Source of the DNA: JBOHCT01 sp050699055
GTDB lineage: Bacteria > Actinomycetota > Actinomycetes > Streptosporangiales > JBOHCT01
Direction of reading: 5' to 3'
Length of the DNA stretch: 19,231 bases
Assembly (NCBI GenBank): GCA_050699055.1
Contig: JBOHCT010000067.1
Location: 1-19,231 of the forward strand
Position 1 is the stretch's first letter; each line of letters opens with the position of its first letter. The notes under the pieces were generated by a model that saw only the letters and a list, made by a program, of their open reading frames with translations, was not told the DNA's origin and ran no database searches. The translations under genes were made by a program, and so were the position numbers. Below, in pieces: positions 7,178 through 14,554 of the stretch.

Positions 7178-7999
7178 GCCGATGACCGCCCACCCTCCCC
7201 CGACCGCGAGGCGCACCTCCGGACCGTCGACGTGCGCACGCCCAACGTCGCGCGGATGTACGACTACTACCTCGGCGGCAAGGACAACTTCGCCGTCGAC
7301 CGCGAGGCTGCCAAGAAGGCGCTGGAGGCGGTCCCAGAGGCGGGTGCGGTGATGCGGCAGAACCGCGCGTTCCTCGGCCGGGCGGTGCGCTTCCTCGCCG
7401 GCGAGACCGGGATCCGGCAGTTCCTCGACATCGGCACCGGCCTGCCCACCCAGGAGAACACCCACGAGGTCGCCCAGAGAGTCGCTCCCGAGGCGCGGGT
7501 GGTGTATGTCGACAACGACGCCCTCGTCCTCACCCACGCACGGGCCCTGCTCGCCACCGACGACCAGACGATCGTGGTCGAGGGCGACGTGCGCCGCCCA
7601 GAGGAGATCCTGGCCGACCCCGGGCTGCGGGCTCACATCGACCTCGCCCGGCCGGTCGCGGTGCTGCTCTTCTCCATGCTGCACTTCGTCCCCGACGACG
7701 CGGACGCCTCCCTGATCGTCGCGACGATCAGGGACGCCATCGCGCCGGGGAGCTACCTGGCCATATCCCACGGGACGGCTCTGGAAGAGGACCGGGCGAC
7801 CGGGTTCACCCAGGTCTACGAACGAGCCACGTCCCCCATGACGACGCGCAGCCGCGACCAGATCCAGCGCCTCCTCGACGGCTTCGATCTCGTCGACCCC
7901 GGCCTGGTCGTTGGGCAGGACTGGCGCCCCGACGCGCCGCCCAGCGCAGAAAGCCGCACCGGGTCGTGGTTCTATGCCGCGGTCGGCCGCAAGCCCTGA
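7175..7999 (+). CDS. SAM-dependent methyltransferase, DUF574 family (copy 2)
   Basis: Tandem paralogue of the preceding gene, 274 residues from the ATG at 7175. It keeps the signature NVARMYDYYLGGKDNFAVDR, the SAM loop FLDIGTGLPTQ and VYVDNDALVL. Long stretches are identical to copy 1 at protein level (for example NRAFLGRAVRFLAGE and GIRQFLDIGTGLPTQ) and near-identical at DNA level, so they arose by duplication. Differences cluster at the N-terminal 20 residues and in the region after the SMLHFVPD segment (TALEEDRATGFTQVYERATS against TALVEEKATQVTNVYEQATS). The frame is open upstream to 7088, but that stretch includes the shared promoter block and is not credible coding sequence. Substrate unknown. 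The gene converges with mmsA. Confidence 0.9.
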   Translation: MADDRPPSPDREAHLRTVDVRTPNVARMYDYYLGGKDNFAVDREAAKKALEAVPEAGAVMRQNRAFLGRAVRFLAGETGIRQFLDIGTGLPTQENTHEVAQRVAPEARVVYVDNDALVLTHARALLATDDQTIVVEGDVRRPEEILADPGLRAHIDLARPVAVLLFSMLHFVPDDADASLIVATIRDAIAPGSYLAISHGTALEEDRATGFTQVYERATSPMTTRSRDQIQRLLDGFDLVDPGLVVGQDWRPDAPPSAESRTGSWFYAAVGRKP

Positions 8000-8037
8000 C
8001 CGTCACCCCCGTCCGGGAAGCGCAAGACCCCGGTCTG

Positions 8038-8073
8038 CGGTCCGGAAGCGCGGAATGGTGCATTCCTGGACCG
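8038..8073. terminator. Composite hairpin between convergent genes
   Basis: An outer pair CGGTCC (8038-8043) / GGACCG (8068-8073) encloses an inner perfect hairpin GGAATG-GTG-CATTCC (8052-8066). It sits in the 108-base gap where the DUF574 gene and mmsA converge, the expected place for a bidirectional terminator. No T-run follows, which is common in high-GC actinomycetes. Confidence 0.45.
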
Positions 8074-8107
8074 TTCGAGCGGATCTTGAGGGGGCTGTTG
8101 GCCCGCC

Positions 8108-9703
8108 TCACCGGCCGGTGGGGAAGCCGAGGTGGATGCCGCCGTTACTGTGTTGTTGGTCGCGCTCGCCTTCTCGCTCGCTGCGCGGGCGGGGCGCTGC
8201 ACTGTCCGGCCGCTTCGGCTCGCTCGGCGGCTCGCCGCTCCGATGGTCGGGCCAGCGGGAGGTGACGACTTTGGTGTGGGTGTAGAAGTGGATGCCTTCG
8301 GTGCCGTGCAGGTGGGTGTCGCCGAACAGGGACGCCTTCCAGCCGCCGAAGGAGTAGTAGGCCATCGGCACGGGGATGGGGACGTTGACGCCGATCAGCC
8401 CGACCTGCACCTCGTTTTGGTAGCGGCGGGCGGCGCCGCCGTCGCAGGTGAAGATCGCGGTGCCGTTGCCGTAGGGGTTGGCGTTGACGATGTCGAGGGC
8501 TTGGTCGTAGGTGTCGGCGCGGACGATCGACAGCACCGGGCCGAAGATCTCATCCCGGTAGATGGACATGTCCGGATGGACGTGGTCGAACACCGACGGG
8601 CCGAGCCAGAAGCCGCTGTCGGGGCCTTCGGTGGGGTGGGTGCGGCCGTCGACCGCCAACGTCGCCCCCTCACCTACGCCGGTGTCGAGGTAGGCGGCGA
8701 CCTTGTCGCGATGCGGCCCGGTGACCAGCGGCCCCATCTGCGTGCCGGGGTCGGCGCCGGGGCCAACGCGCAGGCCCGCCACCCGGTCCTTGATCTTGCC
8801 CATCAGCTGGTCGGCGGCCGGTTCCACCGCGACGACCACGGAGATCGCCATGCAGCGTTCCCCCGCCGACCCGAACCCGGCCGACACCGCCGCGTCGGCG
8901 GCCTGGTCCATGTCGGCGTCCGGCAGCACGACCATGTGGTTCTTCGCCCCACCCAGGGCCTGCACCCTTTTGCCGGTACGCCCGGCGGTTTCGTACACGT
9001 GGCGGGCGATCGGTGTCGACCCGACGAAACTCACCGCCGCCACATCGGGATGCTCCAGCAGCCGGTCGACCGCCTGCTTGTCGCCGTGCACCACGTTGAA
9101 CACCCCGTCGGGCAGGCCCGCCTCCGCCCACATCTCCGCCAACAGCACAGAGGCCGACGGGTCCTTCTCCGACGGCTTCAACACGAAGGTGTTCCCACAC
9201 GCGATCGCCACCGGGAACATCCACATCGGCACCATCGCCGGAAAGTTGAACGGCGAGACCCCCGCGCACACCCCCACCGGCTGCCGGATCGAGTACGAGT
9301 CCACATTCGTCGACACGTTCTCCGAGAACCCGCCCTTCAACAGGTGCGGCACCCCACACGCGAACTCGGCCACCTCCAGGCCCCGCTGCACCTCCCCCGC
9401 GGCATCCGCTTTCGTCTTCCCATGCTCCGCCGTGATCGCCGCCGCCAACTCCACCGCCCGCGCAGCCACCAGCTCACGGAACGCGAACAACACCCTTGTG
9501 CGCCGCCCCAACGAGGTATCCCGCCACCCCGGAAACGCCCCCACCGCGGCCGCCACCGCCGCATCCACCACACCAGCCGACGCGAAATCCACCTCCCCCA
9601 ACACCCCACCGGTCGCCGGGTCATACACCACACCACGACGCCCAGCCGGCCCCTCCCACGGCCGGCCATCGATCCAATGCGTAATCCGGGTGGGAGCAGT
9701 CAT
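8108..9703 (-). CDS. mmsA: CoA-acylating (methyl)malonate-semialdehyde dehydrogenase
   Basis: Oxidises malonate or methylmalonate semialdehyde to acetyl-CoA or propionyl-CoA, using NAD and CoA and releasing CO2; cytosolic. Aldehyde dehydrogenase fold with SPFNFPAMVPMW (Asn153), KPSEKDPSAS in the NAD pocket and catalytic Cys284 in GSAGERCMA. QALGGAKNH (248-256) lacks the general-base Glu of ordinary aldehyde dehydrogenases, which is the mark of the CoA-dependent MMSDH subfamily. At 531 residues it is longer than usual (about 500). The excess is a low-complexity Arg/Ser/Glu/Pro insertion at about residues 487-521, between THTKVVTSRWPD and the normal terminal GIHLGFP. The ATG overlaps the aminotransferase TGA as ATGA, and GGAGG lies 7 bases upstream within that gene. 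It should act directly on the semialdehyde made by the aminotransferase. Confidence 0.93.
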   Translation of the reverse strand: MTAPTRITHWIDGRPWEGPAGRRGVVYDPATGGVLGEVDFASAGVVDAAVAAAVGAFPGWRDTSLGRRTRVLFAFRELVAARAVELAAAITAEHGKTKADAAGEVQRGLEVAEFACGVPHLLKGGFSENVSTNVDSYSIRQPVGVCAGVSPFNFPAMVPMWMFPVAIACGNTFVLKPSEKDPSASVLLAEMWAEAGLPDGVFNVVHGDKQAVDRLLEHPDVAAVSFVGSTPIARHVYETAGRTGKRVQALGGAKNHMVVLPDADMDQAADAAVSAGFGSAGERCMAISVVVAVEPAADQLMGKIKDRVAGLRVGPGADPGTQMGPLVTGPHRDKVAAYLDTGVGEGATLAVDGRTHPTEGPDSGFWLGPSVFDHVHPDMSIYRDEIFGPVLSIVRADTYDQALDIVNANPYGNGTAIFTCDGGAARRYQNEVQVGLIGVNVPIPVPMAYYSFGGWKASLFGDTHLHGTEGIHFYTHTKVVTSRWPDHRSGEPPSEPKRPDSAAPRPRSEREGERDQQHSNGGIHLGFPTGR

Positions 9704-11007
9704 GAGTGCGCCTCCTCGTTCGCCCGGGCGAGCGCGCCGCCGAGGACCGCCAGACCCTCGTCGGCCTCGGCCTCCGACAGGGTCAGCGGCGGGGCGATCC
9801 GCAGCGCGTTGCCGTAGAGCCCGCCCTTGCCGATCAGCAGCCCGCCGCGCTTGGCCTCCTCCAGCACCGTCGTCGCGGCCTGCGGGCTCGGCGTGGTCGT
9901 ATCCGGCCGCACCAGCTCCACGCCGATCATCAGGCCCTTGCCGCGGACCTCCCCGATCACCGGGTAGTCCAGCCTGCGCAGCCCCTCCAGCAGGCGGGTG
10001 CCGACCTTCGCCGCGTTGGTCTGCAGGTCGTGGTCCAGGACGTACCGCAGGGTCGCGACCGCGCCGGCCGTCGAGACAGGGTTGCCGCCGAACGTCGAGA
10101 TCGAGTTCGCGATCAGGTTGTCCACCAGCCCGGCCCGGCCGACGACGCCCGCGATCGTGAGCCCGTTGCCGAGGCCCTTGGCGAACGTCATCATGTCCGG
10201 CGTCACGCCGTGGGCCTGGATGCCCCAGAAGTGCTCGCCGGTGCGCCCCCAGCCGGTCTGCACCTCATCAGACACGAACAGGATGCCGCGCTCGTCGCAG
10301 ACCTCCTTCAACGCCGCGAGATAACCGTCGGGCGGGGTGACGAACCCGCCGACGCCCTGGATCGGCTCCGCGATCAGCGCCGCCACGTCCCCCGACGTCT
10401 CCGTGGCCAGCACCTCGCGCAGCTCCTCCGCCGCCGCCGCGCAGAATTCCTCGTCGGACAGGCCGCGGTACGGCCCGCGCAGCCGGTCACCACCGCGAAG
10501 GTAGCTGACGTTCAGCGGGGTGAACGCCGACGCCGACCAGCCGCGGTTGCCGGTGATCCCCATCGCGGCGTACGAACGGCCGTGATAGCTGCCCCGCAAC
10601 GCGATCACCTGATTGGACCGCCGCGCGGTGGTCGCGAACAGCAGCGCCGCCTCATTCGCCTCCGTACCGGACGTCGTGAAGAACACCCGGGCGTCGGGGA
10701 TGCCGGACAGCTCGGCGATCCTTTCCGCCAGCTCGACCTGCGGGCGGATCAGGTACACCGTCGACGTGTGCATGACGCCGGAGTCCACCTGCGCCTTGAC
10801 CGCCTCGCGGACCTCCGGCACGTCGTACCCGAGCATGTTCGTCAGGATCCCGCCGAAGAAGTCCAGATACGTCCGCCCCTCCGCGTCGGTGACCCTGCAC
10901 CCCTTGCCGCTCGCGATCTCGATCGGCTGCTCGTAGTACAACGACAACCACGACGGCAGCACGGCCCGATGACGGGCCAGCAGATCGGCGTGCGGACTCT
11001 CAGTCAT
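9700..11007 (-). CDS. Class-III PLP-dependent aminotransferase (probable omega-amino acid transaminase)
   Basis: Cytosolic fold-type I class-III aminotransferase, 435 residues. Visible features are FTTSGTEANEAALLFA (cofactor phosphate loop), GSYHGRS, SDEVQTGWGRTG with Asp247 contacting the PLP ring nitrogen, and Lys277 in MTFAKGLGNG as the Schiff-base lysine. The ATG at 11007 has GGAGG 7 bases upstream. A longer frame runs to 11082, but that part is repeat DNA. The stop overlaps the mmsA start by 4 bases. In actinomycetes this pairing is used for beta-alanine or 3-aminoisobutyrate, which give malonate or methylmalonate semialdehyde for MmsA. GABA is an alternative but would normally need succinate-semialdehyde dehydrogenase. 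The amino donor is inferred from the neighbour, not from residues. Confidence 0.88.
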   Translation of the reverse strand: MTESPHADLLARHRAVLPSWLSLYYEQPIEIASGKGCRVTDAEGRTYLDFFGGILTNMLGYDVPEVREAVKAQVDSGVMHTSTVYLIRPQVELAERIAELSGIPDARVFFTTSGTEANEAALLFATTARRSNQVIALRGSYHGRSYAAMGITGNRGWSASAFTPLNVSYLRGGDRLRGPYRGLSDEEFCAAAAEELREVLATETSGDVAALIAEPIQGVGGFVTPPDGYLAALKEVCDERGILFVSDEVQTGWGRTGEHFWGIQAHGVTPDMMTFAKGLGNGLTIAGVVGRAGLVDNLIANSISTFGGNPVSTAGAVATLRYVLDHDLQTNAAKVGTRLLEGLRRLDYPVIGEVRGKGLMIGVELVRPDTTTPSPQAATTVLEEAKRGGLLIGKGGLYGNALRIAPPLTLSEAEADEGLAVLGGALARANEEAHS

Positions 11008-11090
11008 GAGGCGGCCTCCAAAGTGAGCATCGCGGCAAGCGACAGCGAGCAAGGAGCGGAACGGAGGAGACCGCCGGGACACACCATCAT
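11004..11090 (-). CDS. Short 28-codon ORF overlapping the aminotransferase start
   Basis: ATG at 11090 follows GGAGGTGA with 7 bases spacing, the best ribosome site in the window. The product is a 28-residue peptide, MMVCPGGLLRSAPCSLSLAA followed by MLTLEAAS, and its TGA overlaps the aminotransferase ATG as ATGA. It could be a leader peptide that couples translation into the aminotransferase. Alternatively it is a by-product of repeat insertion: the ORF consists almost entirely of the dispersed repeat at 11025-11078. The RBS-to-start contexts on both sides of the repeat are near copies of each other. No family is recognised. Confidence 0.35.
   Translation of the reverse strand: MMVCPGGLLRSAPCSLSLAAMLTLEAAS
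11025..11078 (-). repeat. Dispersed repeat, copy 1 (aminotransferase 5' end)
   Basis: On the minus strand it begins CCCGGCGGTCTCCTCCGTTC, continues CGCTCCTTGCT, and ends GCGATGCTC. The plus-strand copy at 16448-16492 matches the first 31 bases with one mismatch, then has a short gap (about 8-9 bases missing), then GCGATGCTC. This copy lies between two near-identical start contexts, GGAGGTGAGCGCCTCATGA upstream and GGAGGCCGCCTCATGA downstream. Confidence 0.65.
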
Positions 11091-11173
11091 GAGGCGCTCA
11101 CCTCCGACGGAGCGGCGGACTCTCTAGGGCGCACTTCATCTTTCAGTGTCGCCCGGGCCAGGACCCCCGAGCA

Positions 11174-11200
11174 ATCGACAGAGTGTTAGGAACATCGACA
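11174..11200. repeat. Direct repeat ATCGACA, period 20
   Basis: ATCGACA occurs at 11174-11180 and 11194-11200, about two helical turns apart, just after the SDR stop codon and upstream of the aminotransferase. The spacing suits a tandem operator, but short repeats also occur by chance. The rest of the gap 11079-11201 holds the short ORF's ribosome site and no recognised gene. Confidence 0.25.
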
Positions 11201-11201
11201 A

Positions 11202-12065
11202 TCACTTGCCATGCCGTAAGGGTGTCAGTGGAGGCACGTAGCGCCCGTCCGCGGCTGTCCACCCGCCGTCGACGAAGAGCACGGAGCCTGTGACGTACGA
11301 GCTGGCGTCGGAGGCGAGGTACACCGTGGCCCCGACCAGCTCACCAGGCTGCGACCAGCGTCCAAGCACGCTCTTGCTCGCGTAGGCGTCGTACCACTCC
11401 GGGTTGTCCTTGATCTGCTCGGTCAAGGGGGTCTCCACGACGCCCGGAGCGATCGCGTTGGCCCTGACGCCCCGGTCGCCGAGCTCGGACGCGAGCGCCC
11501 GGAGGAGCTGCACGGTGCCTGCCTTTGTCGCGGCGTACGCACCTTGGCCCGGCTCGACGGCGACCGAACGAATGCTGGAGAAGCCGATGATGCTCCCGCC
11601 TCCATGGGCGGCCATGGACCGTCCCACCTCTCGCAGGAGCCGGTATGTTCCCGCGAGGTTGAGGGACAGGACGCGTTCGACCTCCTCGTCAGAGGTGTCG
11701 ATCACCCTCTTCCGAACGTTGACGCTCGGCGTCGTCACGAGGATCTTGATCTCGCCCACCTCGTCGACGGCCTCGCGTACCTGGCGGGGGTCGAGGATGT
11801 CGAGGGACCGCCTGTGCGCCCTCCCTCCCTGGCGCACGATCGACTCCGCCGTCTCGCGGACGGCGGCGAGGTCGACATCCGCGCAATGGACGACGGCCCC
11901 GAACGCCGCCAGCCCCTCGGCGCAGGCCTCGCCGATGCCGCGCCCGGCACCGACGACCAGGGCCTGACGACCCGTCAGGTCGAACAGGGAGCGATAGTCG
12001 GCGAGTCTCTGGCTCGACGGCGCCATGGGTCGTGGCTCTCCTTGTCCGCTCGACCGCCCCGTCAC
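11202..12065 (-). CDS. SDR-family NAD(P)-dependent oxidoreductase
   Basis: Cytosolic short-chain dehydrogenase/reductase of 287 residues from the GTG at 12065. The cofactor loop is GAGRGIG (39-45), followed by the acidic CADVD that suggests NAD preference. The N-A-G strand-4 motif is replaced by TTPSVN, Asn136 is in SLNLAG, and the catalytic set is Ser163/164, Tyr177 and Lys181 in GAYAATKAG. GSVLFVDGGW is the usual C-terminal motif. The GTG overlaps the amidohydrolase stop as GTGA and has GGAG 7-8 bases upstream. An ATG at 12026 with AAGGAGAG upstream is an alternative and would remove 13 non-conserved residues. The substrate is unknown; the linkage suggests that it acts on an alcohol or ketone from the amidohydrolase product. 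Confidence 0.85.
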   Translation of the reverse strand: MTGRSSGQGEPRPMAPSSQRLADYRSLFDLTGRQALVVGAGRGIGEACAEGLAAFGAVVHCADVDLAAVRETAESIVRQGGRAHRRSLDILDPRQVREAVDEVGEIKILVTTPSVNVRKRVIDTSDEEVERVLSLNLAGTYRLLREVGRSMAAHGGGSIIGFSSIRSVAVEPGQGAYAATKAGTVQLLRALASELGDRGVRANAIAPGVVETPLTEQIKDNPEWYDAYASKSVLGRWSQPGELVGATVYLASDASSYVTGSVLFVDGGWTAADGRYVPPLTPLRHGK

Positions 12066-13684
12066 GTCGCGCTCCAGACCCGGCGGGCCCCCACGTACGT
12101 CGCCTCGACCGGGAGGGCGCCGAGGGCGGCCGGGTCCGACGTCAGCGGATCGCCGCCGAGGACGACGAAGTCGGCGAGGTACCCCGGCTCCAGCCGGCCT
12201 TTGTATGCCTGCTCACCGGCGGCCCGCGCGGCGTTCGTCGTGTAGCAGGCGAGCGCCTCGAGCGGGGTGATCCGCTGGTTCTCCCCCATCACCGGGCCGT
12301 CGAAGCCCTGACGGGTCACGCAGCTCTGCAAGGCGAGCAGCGGCTCGTACGGACCGCAGAGGAAGTCCGAGGATCCCGCCACGCAGATGCCGGCGTCGAG
12401 GAACCACCGGTGCGCGAACATCCGCTCGAGCCGCTTCGGTCCGTACCAGTCGAGCAGCCGGCCGCCGTGGTAGTTGACGTAGCTGCCGAAAGGCACCGCG
12501 ACCGCGCCCAGGCGCCTCATCCGCCGCACGATGTCCTCCGTGACGACCGTGCAATGCTCGATCCGGTGGTGCAGGTCGGGGCGCGGCAGCTCCCGCTCGG
12601 CCTCCTCGAACAGGTCGAGCAGGATCCCGATCGCGCGGTCGCCGTTGGCGTGGACGCCGACACGGACGCCGTCCTCCTGCGCCCGGCGGATGATCTCGCG
12701 CAGCTGTCCGGTGCTCCGGCTCTGGATGCCGTAGTCGTCCGTCCCCTCGAAGGGCTCCTCGAGGAGACACGTGCGGCCCCCGATGGCGCCGTCCACGAAC
12801 GTCTTGACGCCGCCGATCCGCAGCCGCTCGTCGCCGACCTCCTCGGACGCGCCGAGCCGACTCAGCTGGTCGTAGTGCTCCGCGGTGACCAGCATGTTCA
12901 CCCGCAGGCTCAGCAGACCTCTTCGCCTGGCCTCCGTCAGCAGGAGTACGTCGTCCGGCCCCACCAGGGCGTCGCCGATGGAGGTGAGACCGGCCGCGTG
13001 GAACATCTGCACCGCACGCCGCAGGCCGACGAGCTTGTCCTCCATCGTGCTCGGCGGCACCACGGTGTGCTCGGTGTGGGCCACCTGCGGGTAGGCGAAG
13101 TCGAACAGCGCCTGCTCGTACAGGACACCGTTGAGCCTGCCGGCCCCGTCCCGGCCGTACCCGCCGCCGTCGGGGCCGGGGGTGCCCTCGTCGATGCCGC
13201 CGACCCGCAGCGCCGCGGAGCTCGCGACCCCCCAGTGGCCGGCGACGTGGATCACCAGGACCGGGTGCTCGGGGGCGGCCTCGTCCAGATCGAGACACGT
13301 GAGGGTCCGGCTCTCCGCGGTCTTGCCGTCGTCGTACCTGCTCCCCCGGATCCATCCCCCCGGCGGAGTCTGCCGAGCCTGTTCGCTGACCTTGTCCTTG
13401 ATCTCGCCGATCGAGTGGACGGCCCGGTACGACAGGTCCAGGTGAAGCACGTCCTCGGCGGCCTGGACGAGGTGCATGTGGGCGTCGTTGAAACCAGGGA
13501 CGACCACGCTCCCGCCGAGATCGGTCCGCGTGGCCGACGGGAACCGTGCCGCTAGGTCGTCCGCCGAGCCGACCGCCGCGACACGGCCGTTCGCGACAGC
13601 GACCGCGTCCGCGCCCTCGCTACCAGGCGACATGGTGACGACTCGCCGAGCCGTGAAGATCTCCACATCCGCCTCGCTGGTCAT
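12062..13684 (-). CDS. YtcJ-like metal-dependent amidohydrolase (amidohydrolase family 3)
   Basis: Cytosolic metal-dependent hydrolase of 540 residues, the normal size for YtcJ-type proteins related to N-substituted formamide deformylase. Metal-site and active-site motifs are in order: DAHMH (His69, His71), GGVKTFVDGA (Lys294), GVHANGDRAI (His345), HHRIEHC (His373 and His377) and GSSDF (Asp440). The terminal GRLEPGYLADFVVL is the family's closing beta-sandwich. The ATG at 13684 has a GAGG ribosome site, and the gene ends by overlapping the SDR start. On the minus strand a TTGACA box (13775-13770) lies about 85 bases upstream, but its -10 partner is poor. The substrate is not predictable: the family hydrolyses varied amides and formamides. 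It heads the run that continues through the SDR to the aminotransferase and mmsA. Confidence 0.85.
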   Translation of the reverse strand: MTSEADVEIFTARRVVTMSPGSEGADAVAVANGRVAAVGSADDLAARFPSATRTDLGGSVVVPGFNDAHMHLVQAAEDVLHLDLSYRAVHSIGEIKDKVSEQARQTPPGGWIRGSRYDDGKTAESRTLTCLDLDEAAPEHPVLVIHVAGHWGVASSAALRVGGIDEGTPGPDGGGYGRDGAGRLNGVLYEQALFDFAYPQVAHTEHTVVPPSTMEDKLVGLRRAVQMFHAAGLTSIGDALVGPDDVLLLTEARRRGLLSLRVNMLVTAEHYDQLSRLGASEEVGDERLRIGGVKTFVDGAIGGRTCLLEEPFEGTDDYGIQSRSTGQLREIIRRAQEDGVRVGVHANGDRAIGILLDLFEEAERELPRPDLHHRIEHCTVVTEDIVRRMRRLGAVAVPFGSYVNYHGGRLLDWYGPKRLERMFAHRWFLDAGICVAGSSDFLCGPYEPLLALQSCVTRQGFDGPVMGENQRITPLEALACYTTNAARAAGEQAYKGRLEPGYLADFVVLGGDPLTSDPAALGALPVEATYVGARRVWSAT

Positions 13685-13838
13685 GACCGCCTCGCTCCCG
13701 CTGTCGACTATCGGCTCTTACCGGCCGCCGCCCGGTCTTCCGCGACCCCACATCCAGGGTCCACCGCTCTGTCAACGACGCAGTGTCACGCCTTACCGTC
13801 GTGTTCTTACACACCGTCGGGATGTGGGGGAAGGCGCG

Positions 13839-14366
13839 ATGCTGCCCACCATCGGTGAGGTCCTCGCCTTCGAGGTGGTTCGACGCGGCCGGCCCCGGGT
13901 CATCGCGGGCGAGGGCGCCTTGCACAACCATATCCGCGGCATGACCGTCAAGGAGCTGCTCGCTGTCCTGCACAAGCGCGGCATCACCGCCGAGTTCCTG
14001 GTCAACGTGTGGACAGCGGACAACTCAGGGGTCACCTGGAAGGCGTCGGCCGGCCAGGTGGACGGCAGCCGGCCCGTCAACGACGTGATCCCAGCGAAAC
14101 GCGGCCACGTGATCGTGTTCATCGACGCTGGGCCGCACGCCCACCCGCCAGCGAAGTACCGCGACGAGTACCACACGTACGGCAAGCGGTACCACTACAA
14201 GCCGCCGCAGAGCGACTGGGGGTTGGCGCGGGTTCGGGAGCCGTGTCCGATGGCACGCGTGCCAGCACGCATGCATGGCTCAGGTGACGTGGCGCGCGCC
14301 CGACGAACTCGTCGACCAGGTACAATGGGTCGCGCGGCGAAGGCCGGAGTGTCAACGAGTACGTGA
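13839..14366 (+). pseudogene. PucR-type regulator N-terminal stub joined to unrelated sequence
   Basis: An ATG at 13839 behind GGGGGAAGG opens a 175-codon frame. The first 33 residues, MLPTIGEVLAFEVVRRGRPR then VIAGEGALHNHIR, match the start of PucR-family regulators (PF07905: V-x-D-V-L-x-x-P-x-x-R-G-x-P-x-V-x-A-G). The usual continuation V-R-W-V-H-V-S-E is absent. Instead, from an internal ATG at 13941, comes MTVKELLAVLHKRGITAEFL and about 75 further residues with good codon bias, of a type I do not recognise. The last 30 or so residues overlap the antitoxin remnant and look non-coding. I infer a regulator truncated by a junction with another gene. A PucR here would be divergent from the amidohydrolase operon and is its likely former controller. 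It could also be one odd intact gene. Confidence 0.5.
14251..14264. promoter_or_regulatory. 14-bp perfect palindrome, probable antitoxin operator
   Basis: TGGCACGCGTGCCA is a perfect 14-bp palindrome ending 10 bases before the ATG of the ribbon-helix-helix antitoxin remnant. A half-site-like GCACGC (14265-14270) follows. FitA/CopG-type antitoxins repress their own promoters at such palindromes, so the position fits an autoregulatory site. The role is inferred from position. Confidence 0.45.
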
Positions 14367-14482
14367 CGATGGTGCTGGACGCCGCGACCAACCCCGATCT
14401 CGCCGAAAGCGAGAGCGAACGGCTCAGGGAGCGGCTCGCGCGGGCCGGTCTTCTGGCACCCGGGGGTTCTCCGCGCACCCGC
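14275..14482 (+). pseudogene. Frameshifted FitA-like ribbon-helix-helix antitoxin, toxin missing
   Basis: From the ATG at 14275 the frame reads MAQVTWRAPDELVDQVQWVARR, the beta strand and first helix of a FitA/Arc-type antitoxin, then goes out of register. From about 14343 the adjacent frame continues GRSVNEYVTMVLDAATNPDL and then AESESERLRERLARAGLLAP, exactly the second helix and C-terminal part of the same family. Removing one A in the CGGCGAAGGCC stretch near 14340 restores one reading frame. The C-terminal tail is cut after GGSPRTR, and no PIN-domain toxin follows, so this is a relic of a toxin-antitoxin pair. With no stop of its own, the second frame runs in phase into the DUF4396 gene, which could mislead gene callers. 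Confidence 0.7.
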
Positions 14483-14528
14483 CATGGTGGTCCGTGCATA
14501 GCGGACGTTTCGTACACCACGGGGGCGG

Positions 14529-14547
14529 CCGAGACGGGAAGTCTCGG
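14529..14547 (+). terminator. Perfect 7-bp hairpin CCGAGAC-GGGAA-GTCTCGG
   Basis: Stem 14529-14535 / 14541-14547 with a 5-base loop, lying between the antitoxin remnant and the DUF4396 gene. It could terminate transcription from the remnant or be part of the DUF4396 control region. There is no T-run. Confidence 0.4.
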
Positions 14548-14554
14548 CGGGGGA

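Noticed and set aside
8132..9817. 561-codon plus-strand open frame opposite mmsA
   Set aside because: A shadow of mmsA: composition is skewed to Arg, His, Pro and Gly, there is no domain, and the opposite strand holds a complete enzyme.
11008..11082. N-terminal extension of the aminotransferase to 11082
   Set aside because: The extra residues are translated from the dispersed repeat, whereas the ATG at 11007 has a good ribosome site and matches family length.
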